DNA of 64,000 bases from UBA1479 sp040218445 (GCA_040218445.1 JAVJRK010000009.1:1-64000); one strand, 5' to 3'. Positions 8,810 through 18,159 are shown, counted from the first letter of the stretch. Numbers and translations are program-made. The notes: generated from the sequence alone by a model not told the origin.

Positions 8810-9707
8810 CGGCCGCATCCCGGGGTTTCGGTTTGATATGATCAACATAGACCGGAACGGATGCTTCCATGGTGCGGTCGGGATCGATGGTTTCCCGGGT
8901 TTCCCGACCAAAGGGGGTTGCATCCAGAATGCGGAAAATGTCGGCCGCCGCATCGTGGAAACCGCCGGGCAGATCGGCCTGGCGGTAGGTCTCGGCGATC
9001 TCTTCCATTTCGCGCACCCAGCGGCCCGCATCAGCAGGCAGGCGCTGAACCCGCGCCCGCATGTTCTTGAGTGCTGCTTGCTGGCTATCCTCGAACTCGG
9101 CAATCAATTCATCGAACAGGTCCAGGCGCTGTGCCAACATGAGCACTGCCGTATAAAGCGCGTTGGTGCCCTTGGTCAGGCCCGCATAGGCCATTTTCAA
9201 GCCCGATGCGCGGCCGACCGCATCGCCGATGTCGATCACCGTGATGCCCTGCCCGTCCAGCGCCGTCATGCGGGCCGTGTCCGGGCCGGACACATAGAAC
9301 TTGGTCTCCCGCCCGGGGGCCGGGGCCAGGCCGATGATGCCGCAATCGATGAAGGGTGCGCCCACATCGGCCAGGGTTGCCGCCGTTTCCGCTGCTGTGG
9401 CCGGTGACACGGCGTTACAATCCACATAGACCGCCGTCGTGCCCTGGGCCTTCATGGCCTGGGCCATGTCTTCCGCCTGACGCAGGGCCTGGGCCGGGGG
9501 CAGGATGGACAAAATCAAGTCCGCCTGCGCAACCAAGGCTTCCAGATCGGGCACATCGCGGAAATTACCCTTGGCCGCCAGGCCCTTGGTGCGTTCGCTG
9601 CGCCCGGCCAGGCAGGTGATCACGTCATGGCCGTGTTCACCCAAGACCTTGCCCACGGCATGACCCATGTCGCCCGGCGCCATAACGGCAATGCAGGAAT
9701 GAGGCAT
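8802..9707 (-). CDS. NAD(P)-binding reductase, beta-hydroxyacid dehydrogenase-like
   Basis: A 301-residue protein with an N-terminal Rossmann domain of the 6-phosphogluconate/beta-hydroxyacid dehydrogenase type (MAPGDMGHAVGKVLGEHGH) and a helical C-terminal domain, whose GLKMAYAGLTKGTNAL segment carries the lysine expected in the active site. The start at 9707 is chosen for its AGGAG 9 bases upstream; starts at 9728 and 9731 overlap the previous stop. It sits between an amidohydrolase gene and an Ldh2-type gene with overlapping ends. Likely reduces or oxidises an intermediate released by the deacylase; the exact reaction is unknown. Confidence 0.82.
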   Translation of the reverse strand: MPHSCIAVMAPGDMGHAVGKVLGEHGHDVITCLAGRSERTKGLAAKGNFRDVPDLEALVAQADLILSILPPAQALRQAEDMAQAMKAQGTTAVYVDCNAVSPATAAETAATLADVGAPFIDCGIIGLAPAPGRETKFYVSGPDTARMTALDGQGITVIDIGDAVGRASGLKMAYAGLTKGTNALYTAVLMLAQRLDLFDELIAEFEDSQQAALKNMRARVQRLPADAGRWVREMEEIAETYRQADLPGGFHDAAADIFRILDATPFGRETRETIDPDRTMEASVPVYVDHIKPKPRDAADD

Positions 9708-9727
9708 TGATTGGTGCTCCTGTGTCA

Positions 9728-11419
9728 TCAAGTACCGAAGGAACGCAGAACACGCCCCGGCAGGTTATGGTTGTTACCGGCATCGTTGCCGATGGGGCCG
9801 TTCGCATCCGCGACCTTGGTGCCGTTAACCCAAACACCATGCACGCCGACCGCATCGGTGGTCAGGCGCGGTGCCCCGCCGGGCAGATCGAACACCCGCT
9901 GCTTGGCCCCCCGGCCGACCGTGGCCGGATCGAACAACAACAAATCAGCGTGATAGCCTTGCTTGATCTCGCCCCGTTCCGGGATGCGGTAAATGGCCGC
10001 CGGTTTGGCGGTCAACTCGTGGGTCGCTTCTTCCAGGGTCAGTTTGCCCAAATCGCGGCTCCAATGCCCCATCAGATGCAGGCCGAACCCGGCATCGCAG
10101 AAAAACGTCAGATGCGCCCCCGCATCGGACAAGGCGACCGAGGCATTGGGATCGCGCATCATGCGGCCCACGGCGTCTTCGTCCGTGTTCAGCAATTCGG
10201 CCATGAACAAGGTTTCCAGATCTTCGGAAATGGCAAGATCGAGCATCCAATCCAAGGGGTGCATACCGGCTGCTTCCGCCAGATCCTGGACCTTTTTCTG
10301 ATCATAAGCCTTGTTTTCCGGCTTGGCCGTTTCCGTGACCTCGATCTTGTTCCATTCGCCGTTGAACAGGCGCACGCCGGCTTCGCCCGCAAGTTCGTCC
10401 TTGACCGCCTGACGGAACGCGCCCGAAGCATAGACGGCCTTCAAGGCCTCGCCCGAGGCCTCCATGGCCGGTTTCCAGGCCGCGAGGCCTTCGAGCGGAT
10501 AAGCGGATTTAAGCGAGAAATCCATGTAGAGCGGACAACAGGACACCTGCCCCCACAATTCCCGCCCGTTGGCACGGGCATCGGCCACGGCGGCCAGGTC
10601 CTTGAAGGTACCTTCCGGGTTGGTCGGATTGTGCAGCAGGGCCGCGATCATCACCGGACGGCCCGATTTGGCGGCGACGGTTTCCAGATAGGGCACGTCC
10701 GTGGTGTTGCCCTTGGTCAGCATGAACACGCCCCGGCCGTCCTCGCCCATGACGGAAACCAGGGTTTCCAGTTCCTTGGCATCGGCCAGGCGCGAGGGCA
10801 TGGGCACCCCGCCCCAGCCATTGTGCTGCGGCGCCGTCGAGGTCGCGAAACCGACCGCCCCCGCCTGCATCCCGGCGCGGACGATATCCGCCATCTCCTT
10901 GATCTCGTCGTCGTTGGCCGCACGTTCGGTCGCCGCATCCCCCATGACATAGGTGCGGATCGACGAATGGCCCAAAAAAGCCCCCACGTTCAACGCCGCG
11001 CCGCGCGCTTCCAGCATATCCAGGTATTCGGGAAAACTTTCGAAGCCCCAATCGATGCCGCCGCGCAGCACGTCCAGGGACATGCCTTCGACCTGCACCA
11101 GGTTCTTCATGATCAAGTCGCGGTCCGGTTCCTTGCAGGGAGCGATGGTGAAACCGCAATTGCCGATCAGCACGCTGGTCACGCCCAGGGCCGGCGACGG
11201 CGTGCACCAGGGATCCCAGGTAATCTGCGCATCGAAATGGGTATGGCTGTCGATGATGCCGGGCATCAGGGCAAGGCCGCCGGCGTCGATTTCTTCCGTC
11301 CCCTTATCGGCGACCGTGCCGACGGCGGCGATCCGCCCGTCCTTGACCGCGACGTCACCTTGATAGGGGGTTCCCCCCTTGCCGTCATAAATTGTCGCGT
11401 CCCGGATCACCAGGTCCAT
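9728..11419 (-). CDS. N-acyl-D-amino-acid deacylase family amidohydrolase
   Basis: A 563-residue metal-dependent amidohydrolase of the D-aminoacylase family, which hydrolyses N-acyl-D-amino acids or related amides. It has the N-terminal beta-sandwich (DLVIRDATIYDGKG), the metal-binding DSHTHFD motif around residue 58, the conserved NCGFTIAP segment with the family cysteine, and a C-terminal region with ADLLLFDP. The start at 11419 has GGAG 7 bases upstream. It is the first gene of an operon with a reductase and an Ldh2-type dehydrogenase, suggesting deacylation followed by oxidation of the released product. Substrate specificity within the family is not visible. Confidence 0.88.
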   Translation of the reverse strand: MDLVIRDATIYDGKGGTPYQGDVAVKDGRIAAVGTVADKGTEEIDAGGLALMPGIIDSHTHFDAQITWDPWCTPSPALGVTSVLIGNCGFTIAPCKEPDRDLIMKNLVQVEGMSLDVLRGGIDWGFESFPEYLDMLEARGAALNVGAFLGHSSIRTYVMGDAATERAANDDEIKEMADIVRAGMQAGAVGFATSTAPQHNGWGGVPMPSRLADAKELETLVSVMGEDGRGVFMLTKGNTTDVPYLETVAAKSGRPVMIAALLHNPTNPEGTFKDLAAVADARANGRELWGQVSCCPLYMDFSLKSAYPLEGLAAWKPAMEASGEALKAVYASGAFRQAVKDELAGEAGVRLFNGEWNKIEVTETAKPENKAYDQKKVQDLAEAAGMHPLDWMLDLAISEDLETLFMAELLNTDEDAVGRMMRDPNASVALSDAGAHLTFFCDAGFGLHLMGHWSRDLGKLTLEEATHELTAKPAAIYRIPERGEIKQGYHADLLLFDPATVGRGAKQRVFDLPGGAPRLTTDAVGVHGVWVNGTKVADANGPIGNDAGNNHNLPGRVLRSFGT

Positions 11420-11515
11420 TTTTTGTCTCCATTTCTTGTGGTGGGGTGAATGCGAGGTTAGCAGGTCATCGGCACGGGCGGGAGTCCGCGAACAGGCCAT
11501 TCCGCGCCAAGGTGT

Positions 11516-11812
11516 TTATCCAGGATTATCGGAATGCCCCAAAGACTTGTCCGGGTCGACCAGATCGCGCACCCGTTGCTTCAAGACTTTGATTTCAGGA
11601 AAACCCCCGTCGCGCTTGCGGTCCCAGATGACCGTATCGCCAACCCGCACAATGAAGCGCCCGCCCACGTGATCAGGCACCAGGGTCACCCCGGCCAGAT
11701 CGTCTTCGAAGGTGGTCAGCAGTTCCTGCGCCATCCAGCTTGCCCGCAACAGCCAGCGGCAACCGGTGCAATAGGCGATGGAAATTTCCGGTTTGGCCAT
11801 GTCGTCCTTCAT
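11516..11812 (-). CDS. SelT/SelW/SelH (Rdx) family thioredoxin-fold protein
   Basis: A 98-residue member of the selenoprotein W-like Rdx family. The CTGC motif near residues 15-18 is the CxxC/CxxU redox site, here with cysteine in place of selenocysteine, and is followed by the conserved WxxRASWMAQELL helix and the GGxFIVRVGDTVIWDRK strand. A second start at 11800 (MAKPEISIAYC) is possible. The gene ends 11 bases... after its neighbour's frame closes upstream: the CULT gene stops at 11824, 12 bases before this start, so both are probably one transcript. Redox partners are unknown. Confidence 0.88.
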   Translation of the reverse strand: MKDDMAKPEISIAYCTGCRWLLRASWMAQELLTTFEDDLAGVTLVPDHVGGRFIVRVGDTVIWDRKRDGGFPEIKVLKQRVRDLVDPDKSLGHSDNPG

Positions 11813-11823
11813 TGTCGCGTTTC

Positions 11824-12195
11824 CTATTTAGGCTGACGTGTCAGCCGGTCCTTGATCAATCCCCAGAACAGGGGCGGATCAAGATCGCTGGTGTAGCGCC
11901 ATCCCAGATGTTCCGAGCAGTTCCGGCATAACGCGAAGTTCCAGGCATATCCCGGAAACCAGGAAAATTCATCCGTCGGGGAGCCCTGGTCACCGGCACC
12001 CGGAGCTTCCAGAAAGCTCACGACCTTGAACATGCGGCCCGCGGGATTGGCGCAGACCCGCTCATGCCCGCCCTCCGGCGTATGGGCCCAACGGCTTCGC
12101 GTCACCAAATGCCCGCAACGCACGCAATAAAGCGCATCGTCCGGCGCGTCTTCCGTTTCAACGGCGGGAGCATCGTCCTCGTCCACCTCGAACAC
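11824..12195 (-). CDS. Bacterial cereblon-like CULT-domain protein
   Basis: A 123-residue stand-alone CULT domain, the fold of the thalidomide-binding domain of eukaryotic cereblon. Zinc ligands are C24/C27 (CVRC) and C90/C93 (CRNC). The block WFPGYAW at residues 79-85 and HLGW at 96-99 give W79, W85 and W99, matching the three cage tryptophans of human cereblon (W380, W386, W400), and CANPAG matches the conserved loop before them. The C-terminal LFWGLI segment also matches. Magnetospirillum has a comparable single-domain protein. The cage binds glutarimide/cyclic-imide-like ligands in the family; the bacterial role is not established. It is linked to a SelW-like gene 12 bases downstream. Confidence 0.9.
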   Translation of the reverse strand: MFEVDEDDAPAVETEDAPDDALYCVRCGHLVTRSRWAHTPEGGHERVCANPAGRMFKVVSFLEAPGAGDQGSPTDEFSWFPGYAWNFALCRNCSEHLGWRYTSDLDPPLFWGLIKDRLTRQPK

Positions 12196-12361
12196 GCCCT
12201 GACCTCCCCTTTTCGTCCAGGCACCATTCTATCGCCGCTTGACCCAACGTCTCAAATTTTCAGGATTGTTTTCGCCTGCACTTGCGGTTGCGACAAGGCG
12301 CGTGATTTACTCCTTCCGGCATCCGACCCAACGCCGGAACCCCGGCAAAAGATCATGGAAC

Positions 12362-14245
12362 ATGACAGGCGCTGAACCGGAATACACAGGCAAGCGGCAA
12401 TTGCGGACGTTACGGAAATTGCTCTTATCGGCGGTATTCGTTGCGTGCCTGCTGTCCGGCATTTGCACATCGGTTCAGGGCAGGGCAGACAATGAGAAGC
12501 CGCGTCAACTGACCCAGGTCACGCTGCAGCTTAAATGGGCGCATCAATTCCAATTCGCGGGCTATTACGCGGCCAAAGCCAAGGGTTTTTATAAACAGCA
12601 TGGCCTGGACGTAACGATCAGGCCCGCCATGCCCGGCGACAAGCCCATGAAGGATGTTGCCGACGGCAAGATCGAATTCGGCGTGGGCACCACCGACCTG
12701 TTGATGATGCGGGCCGCCGGGAATCCGGTTGTCGTTCTGGGGGTGATTTATCAGCATTCGCCGCTGGCGCTGATGCTCGACGGCCAAAGCAACATCCACA
12801 ACATCCATCAACTCGCCCGCGGCAAGCTGATGATCGAACCCCATTCGGCGGAACTGTTCGCCTATCTTCGCGCCGAAGGCCTGGACCCTAAACATCTGAA
12901 TCTTGTCGAACACACCTTCGACATCGGCGATCTGCAATCGGGGCAGGTCGATGCCATGAGCGTCTATTCCACGGATGAGCCCTATCAATATGAGAAGGAA
13001 GTGGGCCCGGTCCGCTTGTTCCGCCCCATCGACGGCGGGGTTGATTTTTACGGCGACAATCTGTTCACGACCGAACGGATCATTAAGCGCGATCCGAAAA
13101 TGGTCCGCGCGTTCCTGGACGCCTCCCTTGAAGGCTGGCGCTATGCCATGTCCCATCAGGAAGAAATCATCGATTTGATCCTGACGGAATACAGCGACAG
13201 AAAATCGCGCGACAACTTGTTGTACGAAGCCCGCCAGTCCGCCGACCTGATCCTGGCCGATGTCGTGCCGGTCGGCTTTATCAATCCTGCCAGGTGGGAA
13301 CGCATTGCCCACCATTACGCGGGCCTGGGCCTGCTGCCCAAGGACATGTCCCTGAACGGGTTCATATACGACCGTTGGGTGCCGCAAAGCATGCCCGGAT
13401 GGTTCCGCTGGGCGCTGTTGGCGGCCTGTGCCGTGGCCGTTCTGGCGCTTCTTTCCGGGTTGTGGCTGGCGACCTTCAACCAGCGTCTGCGCCGCGAGAT
13501 GACGGAACGGGAACGGACCCAGGGCGCGTTGGAAGAAAGCAACAGCCAGAAAGACGTGCTGCTGACCGTGATCGGCCATGACATCCGCAACCTGTTCAAT
13601 CCCTTATTGATTTACGCGCAGATTTTGGCCGACCCCAACCGGCAATTGGATGCAAAAACGGTCCACGACTACGGCGAAAAACTGTACAAAGCCGGGCTCA
13701 ATGCCTCCGAAGTTCTGGAAAATTTGCTGGAATGGGCCCTGGTCCGCACCGGGCAGCGGCAGACAAACCTGGAATTCACGGACCTGGGCGAACTGACGCG
13801 CGAAACGGCGGGCGTCTATTCGGCGGATGCCTCTATCCGGGGGGTGGCGCTCATGGTCGAGCCGGGTGCGCCGGTCAAGGTCAACATCGACCGCCATCAG
13901 ATTTCGACCGTGATCCGGAATTTGGTGAACAATGCCATCAAGTTCACGCCCAAAGGCGGCGAGGTCAAAGTGCGGGTCGAACACGATGGAAACGAAGCAC
14001 ATATCCTGATCGCGGATACCGGCATCGGCATGGACCAGGACCTGATCACCCGCGTTCTTTCCGGCACCAGCGCCGATCTGGCGACGGGCGGAAAAGGCGA
14101 AATCGGAACGGGCGTGGGCCTGGCCTTGTGCCGCCAGTTGGTTCAGGTCAATGGCGGGCGGCTGGGCATTGAAGCCAACCCCGGTGGCGGAACCCTGTTC
14201 ACGGTCACGCTCGACATCACGGACATGCCGCCGCCGGCGGCCTAG
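12362..14245 (+). CDS. Histidine kinase with NMT1/THI5-like periplasmic binding sensor
   Basis: A 627-residue hybrid of a solute-binding protein and a sensor kinase. After a signal/anchor segment (about residues 20-38), residues 50-280 form an NMT1/THI5-type binding domain (LKWAHQFQFAGYYAAKAKGF), the fold that binds thiamine pyrimidine precursors and riboflavin-like or sulfonate ligands. A membrane helix follows near 345-370. The kinase core has the phospho-acceptor motif IGHDIRN, the N-box NLVNNAIKF, and the G boxes DTGIGMD and GTGVGLAL. No receiver domain or partner regulator gene is next to it. The start is uncertain because no good ribosome site precedes 12362. Confidence 0.85.
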   Translation: MTGAEPEYTGKRQLRTLRKLLLSAVFVACLLSGICTSVQGRADNEKPRQLTQVTLQLKWAHQFQFAGYYAAKAKGFYKQHGLDVTIRPAMPGDKPMKDVADGKIEFGVGTTDLLMMRAAGNPVVVLGVIYQHSPLALMLDGQSNIHNIHQLARGKLMIEPHSAELFAYLRAEGLDPKHLNLVEHTFDIGDLQSGQVDAMSVYSTDEPYQYEKEVGPVRLFRPIDGGVDFYGDNLFTTERIIKRDPKMVRAFLDASLEGWRYAMSHQEEIIDLILTEYSDRKSRDNLLYEARQSADLILADVVPVGFINPARWERIAHHYAGLGLLPKDMSLNGFIYDRWVPQSMPGWFRWALLAACAVAVLALLSGLWLATFNQRLRREMTERERTQGALEESNSQKDVLLTVIGHDIRNLFNPLLIYAQILADPNRQLDAKTVHDYGEKLYKAGLNASEVLENLLEWALVRTGQRQTNLEFTDLGELTRETAGVYSADASIRGVALMVEPGAPVKVNIDRHQISTVIRNLVNNAIKFTPKGGEVKVRVEHDGNEAHILIADTGIGMDQDLITRVLSGTSADLATGGKGEIGTGVGLALCRQLVQVNGGRLGIEANPGGGTLFTVTLDITDMPPPAA

Positions 14246-14265
14246 CAGACGGCTTATTCCGTGAA

Positions 14266-14772
14266 TTACAGGTCTTTTTCGAAGTAATAGCGCACCAGGC
14301 CGGAGCCCACCGTGCGCTTGGTCCGGGTGGAGGAAATTTCCTCGCGTTCCAGGTCATACCCCGCAACCTCGTATAGCGCCTTGGCCTGCGGCTGCAGGGC
14401 CGAGGTCGACAGCACCATGCGCTCGTAGCCCATCGTGCGGGCCTGGTCTTCAACGAAGCGCAGCAGCTTGCGGCCGATCCCCTGGCGGCGGAATTCGGCG
14501 GCGACATACATGCGCCGCACTTCGGCCGCCCCCTTGCCCACGTCTTCCAGGCCGACCATGCCGGCAATCACGCCATCCACTTCGGCGACCCAGAACCCGA
14601 ACCCGGGCCGGCCGTAATAGTCCTGGATGCAGTCGATTTCCTCGTCCAGCGCAAGCTGGATGTAGGACGCGAACAACTCCTCCATCCCCGGCTGGGTAAT
14701 GTGGCGGTTCCAGTCGAGAAAGATGTCGCGGACGCGGTCCTGGTCATCGGGGGCGTAAGGGCGGATGAGCAA
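14266..14772 (-). CDS. GNAT-family N-acetyltransferase
   Basis: A 168-residue acetyltransferase. The acetyl-CoA-binding motif A is clear: VRRMYVAAEFRRQGIGRKLL (about residues 85-104), carrying the R/QxxGxG signature, and is followed by the motif B region ALYEVAGYDLE. It starts 5 bases after the gatB stop and is the last gene of the gatCAB operon. The acceptor substrate is unknown, and family members range from small molecules to protein N termini. Confidence 0.87.
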   Translation of the reverse strand: MLIRPYAPDDQDRVRDIFLDWNRHITQPGMEELFASYIQLALDEEIDCIQDYYGRPGFGFWVAEVDGVIAGMVGLEDVGKGAAEVRRMYVAAEFRRQGIGRKLLRFVEDQARTMGYERMVLSTSALQPQAKALYEVAGYDLEREEISSTRTKRTVGSGLVRYYFEKDL

Positions 14773-14777
14773 GATGG

Positions 14778-16235
14778 TCAGCCCTTCAGTTTCTCGCGCA
14801 GCAACTGGTTGACCTGTTGCGGGTTGGCCTTGCCCTGGGTCGCTTTCATGACCTGGCCGACGAACCAGCCGATGGCCTTGTCGTTGCCGCCGCGCACTTC
14901 GTCAGCCTGTTCCGGATTGCCGGCGATGATCTCGTCCACGGCGGCTTCGATGGCGCCCGTATCGGTGATCTGTTTCAGGCCCTTTTCCTCGACGATCTTG
15001 TCCGGATCGCCCGAGGTTTCCCACATGATGTCGAACACGTCCTTGGCGATCTTGCCGGAAATGGTGCCGTCGTCGATGAGGGTCAGCAACTTGGCCAGGT
15101 TTTCCGCCGATACGGGGCTATCGGCGATGGCGAGCCCGGCCTTGTTCAAGGCACCGAACAGGTCGTTGATGACCCAGTTGGCGGCTTTCTTGGCATCGCG
15201 GCCGGCGGCCACGGTCTCGAAATACTCGGCACTTTCCCGGTCGGCGACCAGGGCCGAGGCATCCTTGGCCGACAGGCCCATGTCGTCCATGAACCGCTGC
15301 TTCTTGGCATCGGGCAGTTCGGGCAGGGTCGCACGGAGACCTTCGATGAAGTCGTCGGTCAGTTCCAGGGGCAGCAGGTCCGGGTCCGGGAAATAGCGGT
15401 AATCATGGGCGAATTCCTTGGCCCGCATGGACCGGGTTTCACCCTTGTTGGGGTCCATCAGGCGGGTTTCCTGAACGACCTCGCCGCCGCTTTCATGGAC
15501 CTCGACCTGGCGTTCGGCTTCGATCTCGATGGCCTGCATGATGAAACGCACGCTGTTCACGTTCTTGATTTCTGCCCGGGTGCGGTATTCGGTCTCGCCC
15601 ACCTTGCGCACGGAAACGTTGACATCGGCCCGCATGGAGCCCTGTTCCATATTGCCGTCGCAGGTGCCCAGATAGCGCAGGATGGAACGCAGCTTGCGCA
15701 CGAAGGCACCCGCTTCTTCCGGCGAGCGGATATCCGGCTTGGTGACGATTTCCATCAGGCACACGCCCGCCCGATTCAGATCGATGAACGAGCGTTTGGG
15801 GTCCTGGTCGTGCATGGACTTGCCGGCGTCCTGCTCCATGTGCAGGCGTTCGATCCCGATGTCCCGGGTCGTGCCGTCGGCCAGGTCGACCGTGACGATC
15901 CCTTCGCCGACCACGGGATGCAGGTATTGGGAAATCTGATAGCCCTGGGGCAGATCGGCGTAGAAATAGTTCTTACGCTCGAACACGCTGGTCTTGTTGA
16001 TCTGGGCGTTCAGGCCCAGGCCGGTCTTGACCGCCTGTTCGACGCAATAGCCGTTGATCACCGGCAGCATGCCGGGCATGGCCGCGTCGATCAGCGAGAC
16101 CTGGGAATTGGGCCCGGCGCCGAAGGCCGTGGGCGAGCCGGAAAACAGCTTGGCGTTGGACGACACCTGGGCATGGACTTCCAACCCGATGACGACTTCC
16201 CAGTCGCCCGTATCGCCTTGAACGATGTAGCTCAT
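14778..16235 (-). CDS. gatB: Asp/Glu-tRNA amidotransferase subunit B
   Basis: The 485-residue GatB subunit of the GatCAB amidotransferase, which activates Glu-tRNAGln (and Asp-tRNAAsn) with ATP so that ammonia from GatA can be added. The N-terminal kinase-like cradle has EVVIGLEVHAQV and the signature DLPQGYQISQY; the C-terminal YqeY-type helical tail (about 395-485) contacts tRNA. Length is normal. Its start overlaps the gatA stop by one base (TGATG). Confidence 0.97.
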   Translation of the reverse strand: MSYIVQGDTGDWEVVIGLEVHAQVSSNAKLFSGSPTAFGAGPNSQVSLIDAAMPGMLPVINGYCVEQAVKTGLGLNAQINKTSVFERKNYFYADLPQGYQISQYLHPVVGEGIVTVDLADGTTRDIGIERLHMEQDAGKSMHDQDPKRSFIDLNRAGVCLMEIVTKPDIRSPEEAGAFVRKLRSILRYLGTCDGNMEQGSMRADVNVSVRKVGETEYRTRAEIKNVNSVRFIMQAIEIEAERQVEVHESGGEVVQETRLMDPNKGETRSMRAKEFAHDYRYFPDPDLLPLELTDDFIEGLRATLPELPDAKKQRFMDDMGLSAKDASALVADRESAEYFETVAAGRDAKKAANWVINDLFGALNKAGLAIADSPVSAENLAKLLTLIDDGTISGKIAKDVFDIMWETSGDPDKIVEEKGLKQITDTGAIEAAVDEIIAGNPEQADEVRGGNDKAIGWFVGQVMKATQGKANPQQVNQLLREKLKG

Positions 16236-17716
16236 CAGCCTTGTCCCCCCAGATACGCAGGCCTGGCATCGAACCCGGCTGCCTGTTCCAACGCCTGGGC
16301 GGAACGGAACAGGGTTTCCTCGTCAAAAGGTTTGCCGACAATCTGCAGGCCAAGCGGCAGGCCGTCCTTGTCCAGGCCGGCGGGCACGCTGATGCCGGGC
16401 AGACCCGCCAGGTTGGCCGGCACCGTGAACACGTCGTTCAGGTACATGGCGATGGGGTCGTCCATCTTGGCGCCGATGGGAAAGGCCGCGTTGGGGGCCG
16501 TGGGCGTCAGCAGCACATCCACGTCCTCGAAGGCCGTGGTGAAATCTTCCAGAATGCGGGTGCGGACTTGCTGTGCCTTCACGTAATAGGCATCGTAATA
16601 ACCTGCCGACAGCACATACGTGCCGATCAGCACGCGGCGGCGGACTTCCGCACCAAATCCTTCGCCCCGGGTGTTGGCGTACACCTCGTCCAGGCTGTCG
16701 CCGTCGACCCTGAGGCCGTAGCGCACGCCGTCATAACGCGCCAGGTTCGATGAGGCCTCGGCCGGGGCCACGATGTAATAGGCCGGCAGCGCGTATTTCG
16801 TATGCGGCAGGGAGACTTCTTTGATCTCGGCCCCCTGATCTTTCAACCAGGCAGCACCTTGATCCCACAGGGCCTGAATTTCTTCCGGCATGCCGTCCAT
16901 GGTGTATTCCTTGGGAATTCCCACGCGCAGGCCCTTGACCCCACCCTGAAGGGCCGCCCGAAAATCGGGCACTTCATGGGGGGTCGAAGTCGAATCCATC
17001 GGGTCGTGGCCCGCCATGGCGCTCAGCAGGATCGCCGCATCCTCGACCGTGCGGGCAAACGGGCCCGCCTGATCCAGGCTTGAAGCAAAGGCCACCGTGC
17101 CCCAGCGCGAACAGCGCCCATAGGTCGGCTTCATGCCGACGATCCCGCAAAGGGACGCCGGCTGGCGGATCGAACCGCCCGTGTCCGTGCCGATGGAGGC
17201 CGGACAGATGCGCGCGGCCACGGCGGTGGCCGAACCACCGGAAGACCCGCCGGGTACCAGATCTTCGCTGTTCGGACCGGTCCAGGGATTTTTCACCGGG
17301 CCGTAGAAACTGGTCATGTTGGACGAGCCCATGGCGAACTCGTCCAGGTTGGTTTTGCCGATCATCACCGCACCAGCATCGGCCAGATTGCGGGTGACGG
17401 TGGATTCATAGGTCGGAACGAACCCGTCCAGAATGTGCGATGCGGCCGTCGTCAACACGCCGTCGGTGCAGAACAGGTCCTTGACCGCGACGGGGATGCC
17501 ATCAAGCGTGCCCAGGGTGCTCCCCTTGGCGCGCCGGGCATCCGACGCTTCGGCGCGGTCGCGCGCCACATCGGGGGTCAAGGTGATGAACGCGTTCAGA
17601 TCCTGGGCGGCCTCGGACGCGACCAGACAGGCATCCGCCAGTTCGCGCGCGGAGAAATCCCCCTTTTCCAGGCCGTCGGCGGCCTGGGCGATGGTCAATT
17701 CATTAAGCTTGGCCAT
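16235..17716 (-). CDS. gatA: Asp/Glu-tRNA amidotransferase subunit A
   Basis: The 493-residue amidase subunit of GatCAB, releasing ammonia from glutamine or asparagine. The amidase-signature triad is visible: the lysine in VAVKDLFCTDG (near residue 75), and the cis-serine and nucleophilic serine in PGGSSGGSAT and GTDTGGSIRQPA. Length is normal. The gene overlaps gatC by one base (TAATG) and gatB by one base, a tightly coupled order C-A-B. Confidence 0.97.
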   Translation of the reverse strand: MAKLNELTIAQAADGLEKGDFSARELADACLVASEAAQDLNAFITLTPDVARDRAEASDARRAKGSTLGTLDGIPVAVKDLFCTDGVLTTAASHILDGFVPTYESTVTRNLADAGAVMIGKTNLDEFAMGSSNMTSFYGPVKNPWTGPNSEDLVPGGSSGGSATAVAARICPASIGTDTGGSIRQPASLCGIVGMKPTYGRCSRWGTVAFASSLDQAGPFARTVEDAAILLSAMAGHDPMDSTSTPHEVPDFRAALQGGVKGLRVGIPKEYTMDGMPEEIQALWDQGAAWLKDQGAEIKEVSLPHTKYALPAYYIVAPAEASSNLARYDGVRYGLRVDGDSLDEVYANTRGEGFGAEVRRRVLIGTYVLSAGYYDAYYVKAQQVRTRILEDFTTAFEDVDVLLTPTAPNAAFPIGAKMDDPIAMYLNDVFTVPANLAGLPGISVPAGLDKDGLPLGLQIVGKPFDEETLFRSAQALEQAAGFDARPAYLGGQG

Positions 17717-18003
17717 TATTCGACCACCTTGGGCACGGTATAGAAATCACCGACCCGATCGGGCGCATTTCCCAGCACCCGATCCGGTGTGCCGCCATCG
17801 GTGACGATGTCCTCGCGCCGCTTCATCGTCATGCCGGTGGCACCGGTCATGGGCTCGACACCGTCGGTATCGACTTCTGCAAGCTGTTCAACCCAACCGA
17901 TGATGTTGTTCAGATCCTGGGCGACCGGCTCAAGATCGTCTTCGTTGACGCGAATGCGCGCCAGAAAGGCGACCCGGCGTACGTCGTTTTTATCAAGTGA
18001 CAT
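17716..18003 (-). CDS. gatC: Asp/Glu-tRNA amidotransferase subunit C
   Basis: The 95-residue GatC subunit, a small helical belt that stabilises the GatA-GatB complex. Family features are the N-terminal block VRRVAFLARIRV and the C-terminal extended segment ending in FYTVPKVVE. The start at 18003 (MSLDKNDV) matches family N termini; a longer open frame to 18171 is unlikely. The operon promoter should lie just upstream, between here and the porin terminator at 18160-18204. Confidence 0.95.
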   Translation of the reverse strand: MSLDKNDVRRVAFLARIRVNEDDLEPVAQDLNNIIGWVEQLAEVDTDGVEPMTGATGMTMKRREDIVTDGGTPDRVLGNAPDRVGDFYTVPKVVE

Positions 18004-18159
18004 GCATCTCTCTCGGCACGGGGCGGTTGACTGGAAAGCTGTGAAATTGCCCATCGGGGCGGGCGCGGAAATTACCACCGGCTTCGCCAAGCGGCAAGAA
18101 GGACTGGCAGAAAACCCGCGGTTGCCGTTGGCAAAGACCGTATAGGCCGATGCACAATC

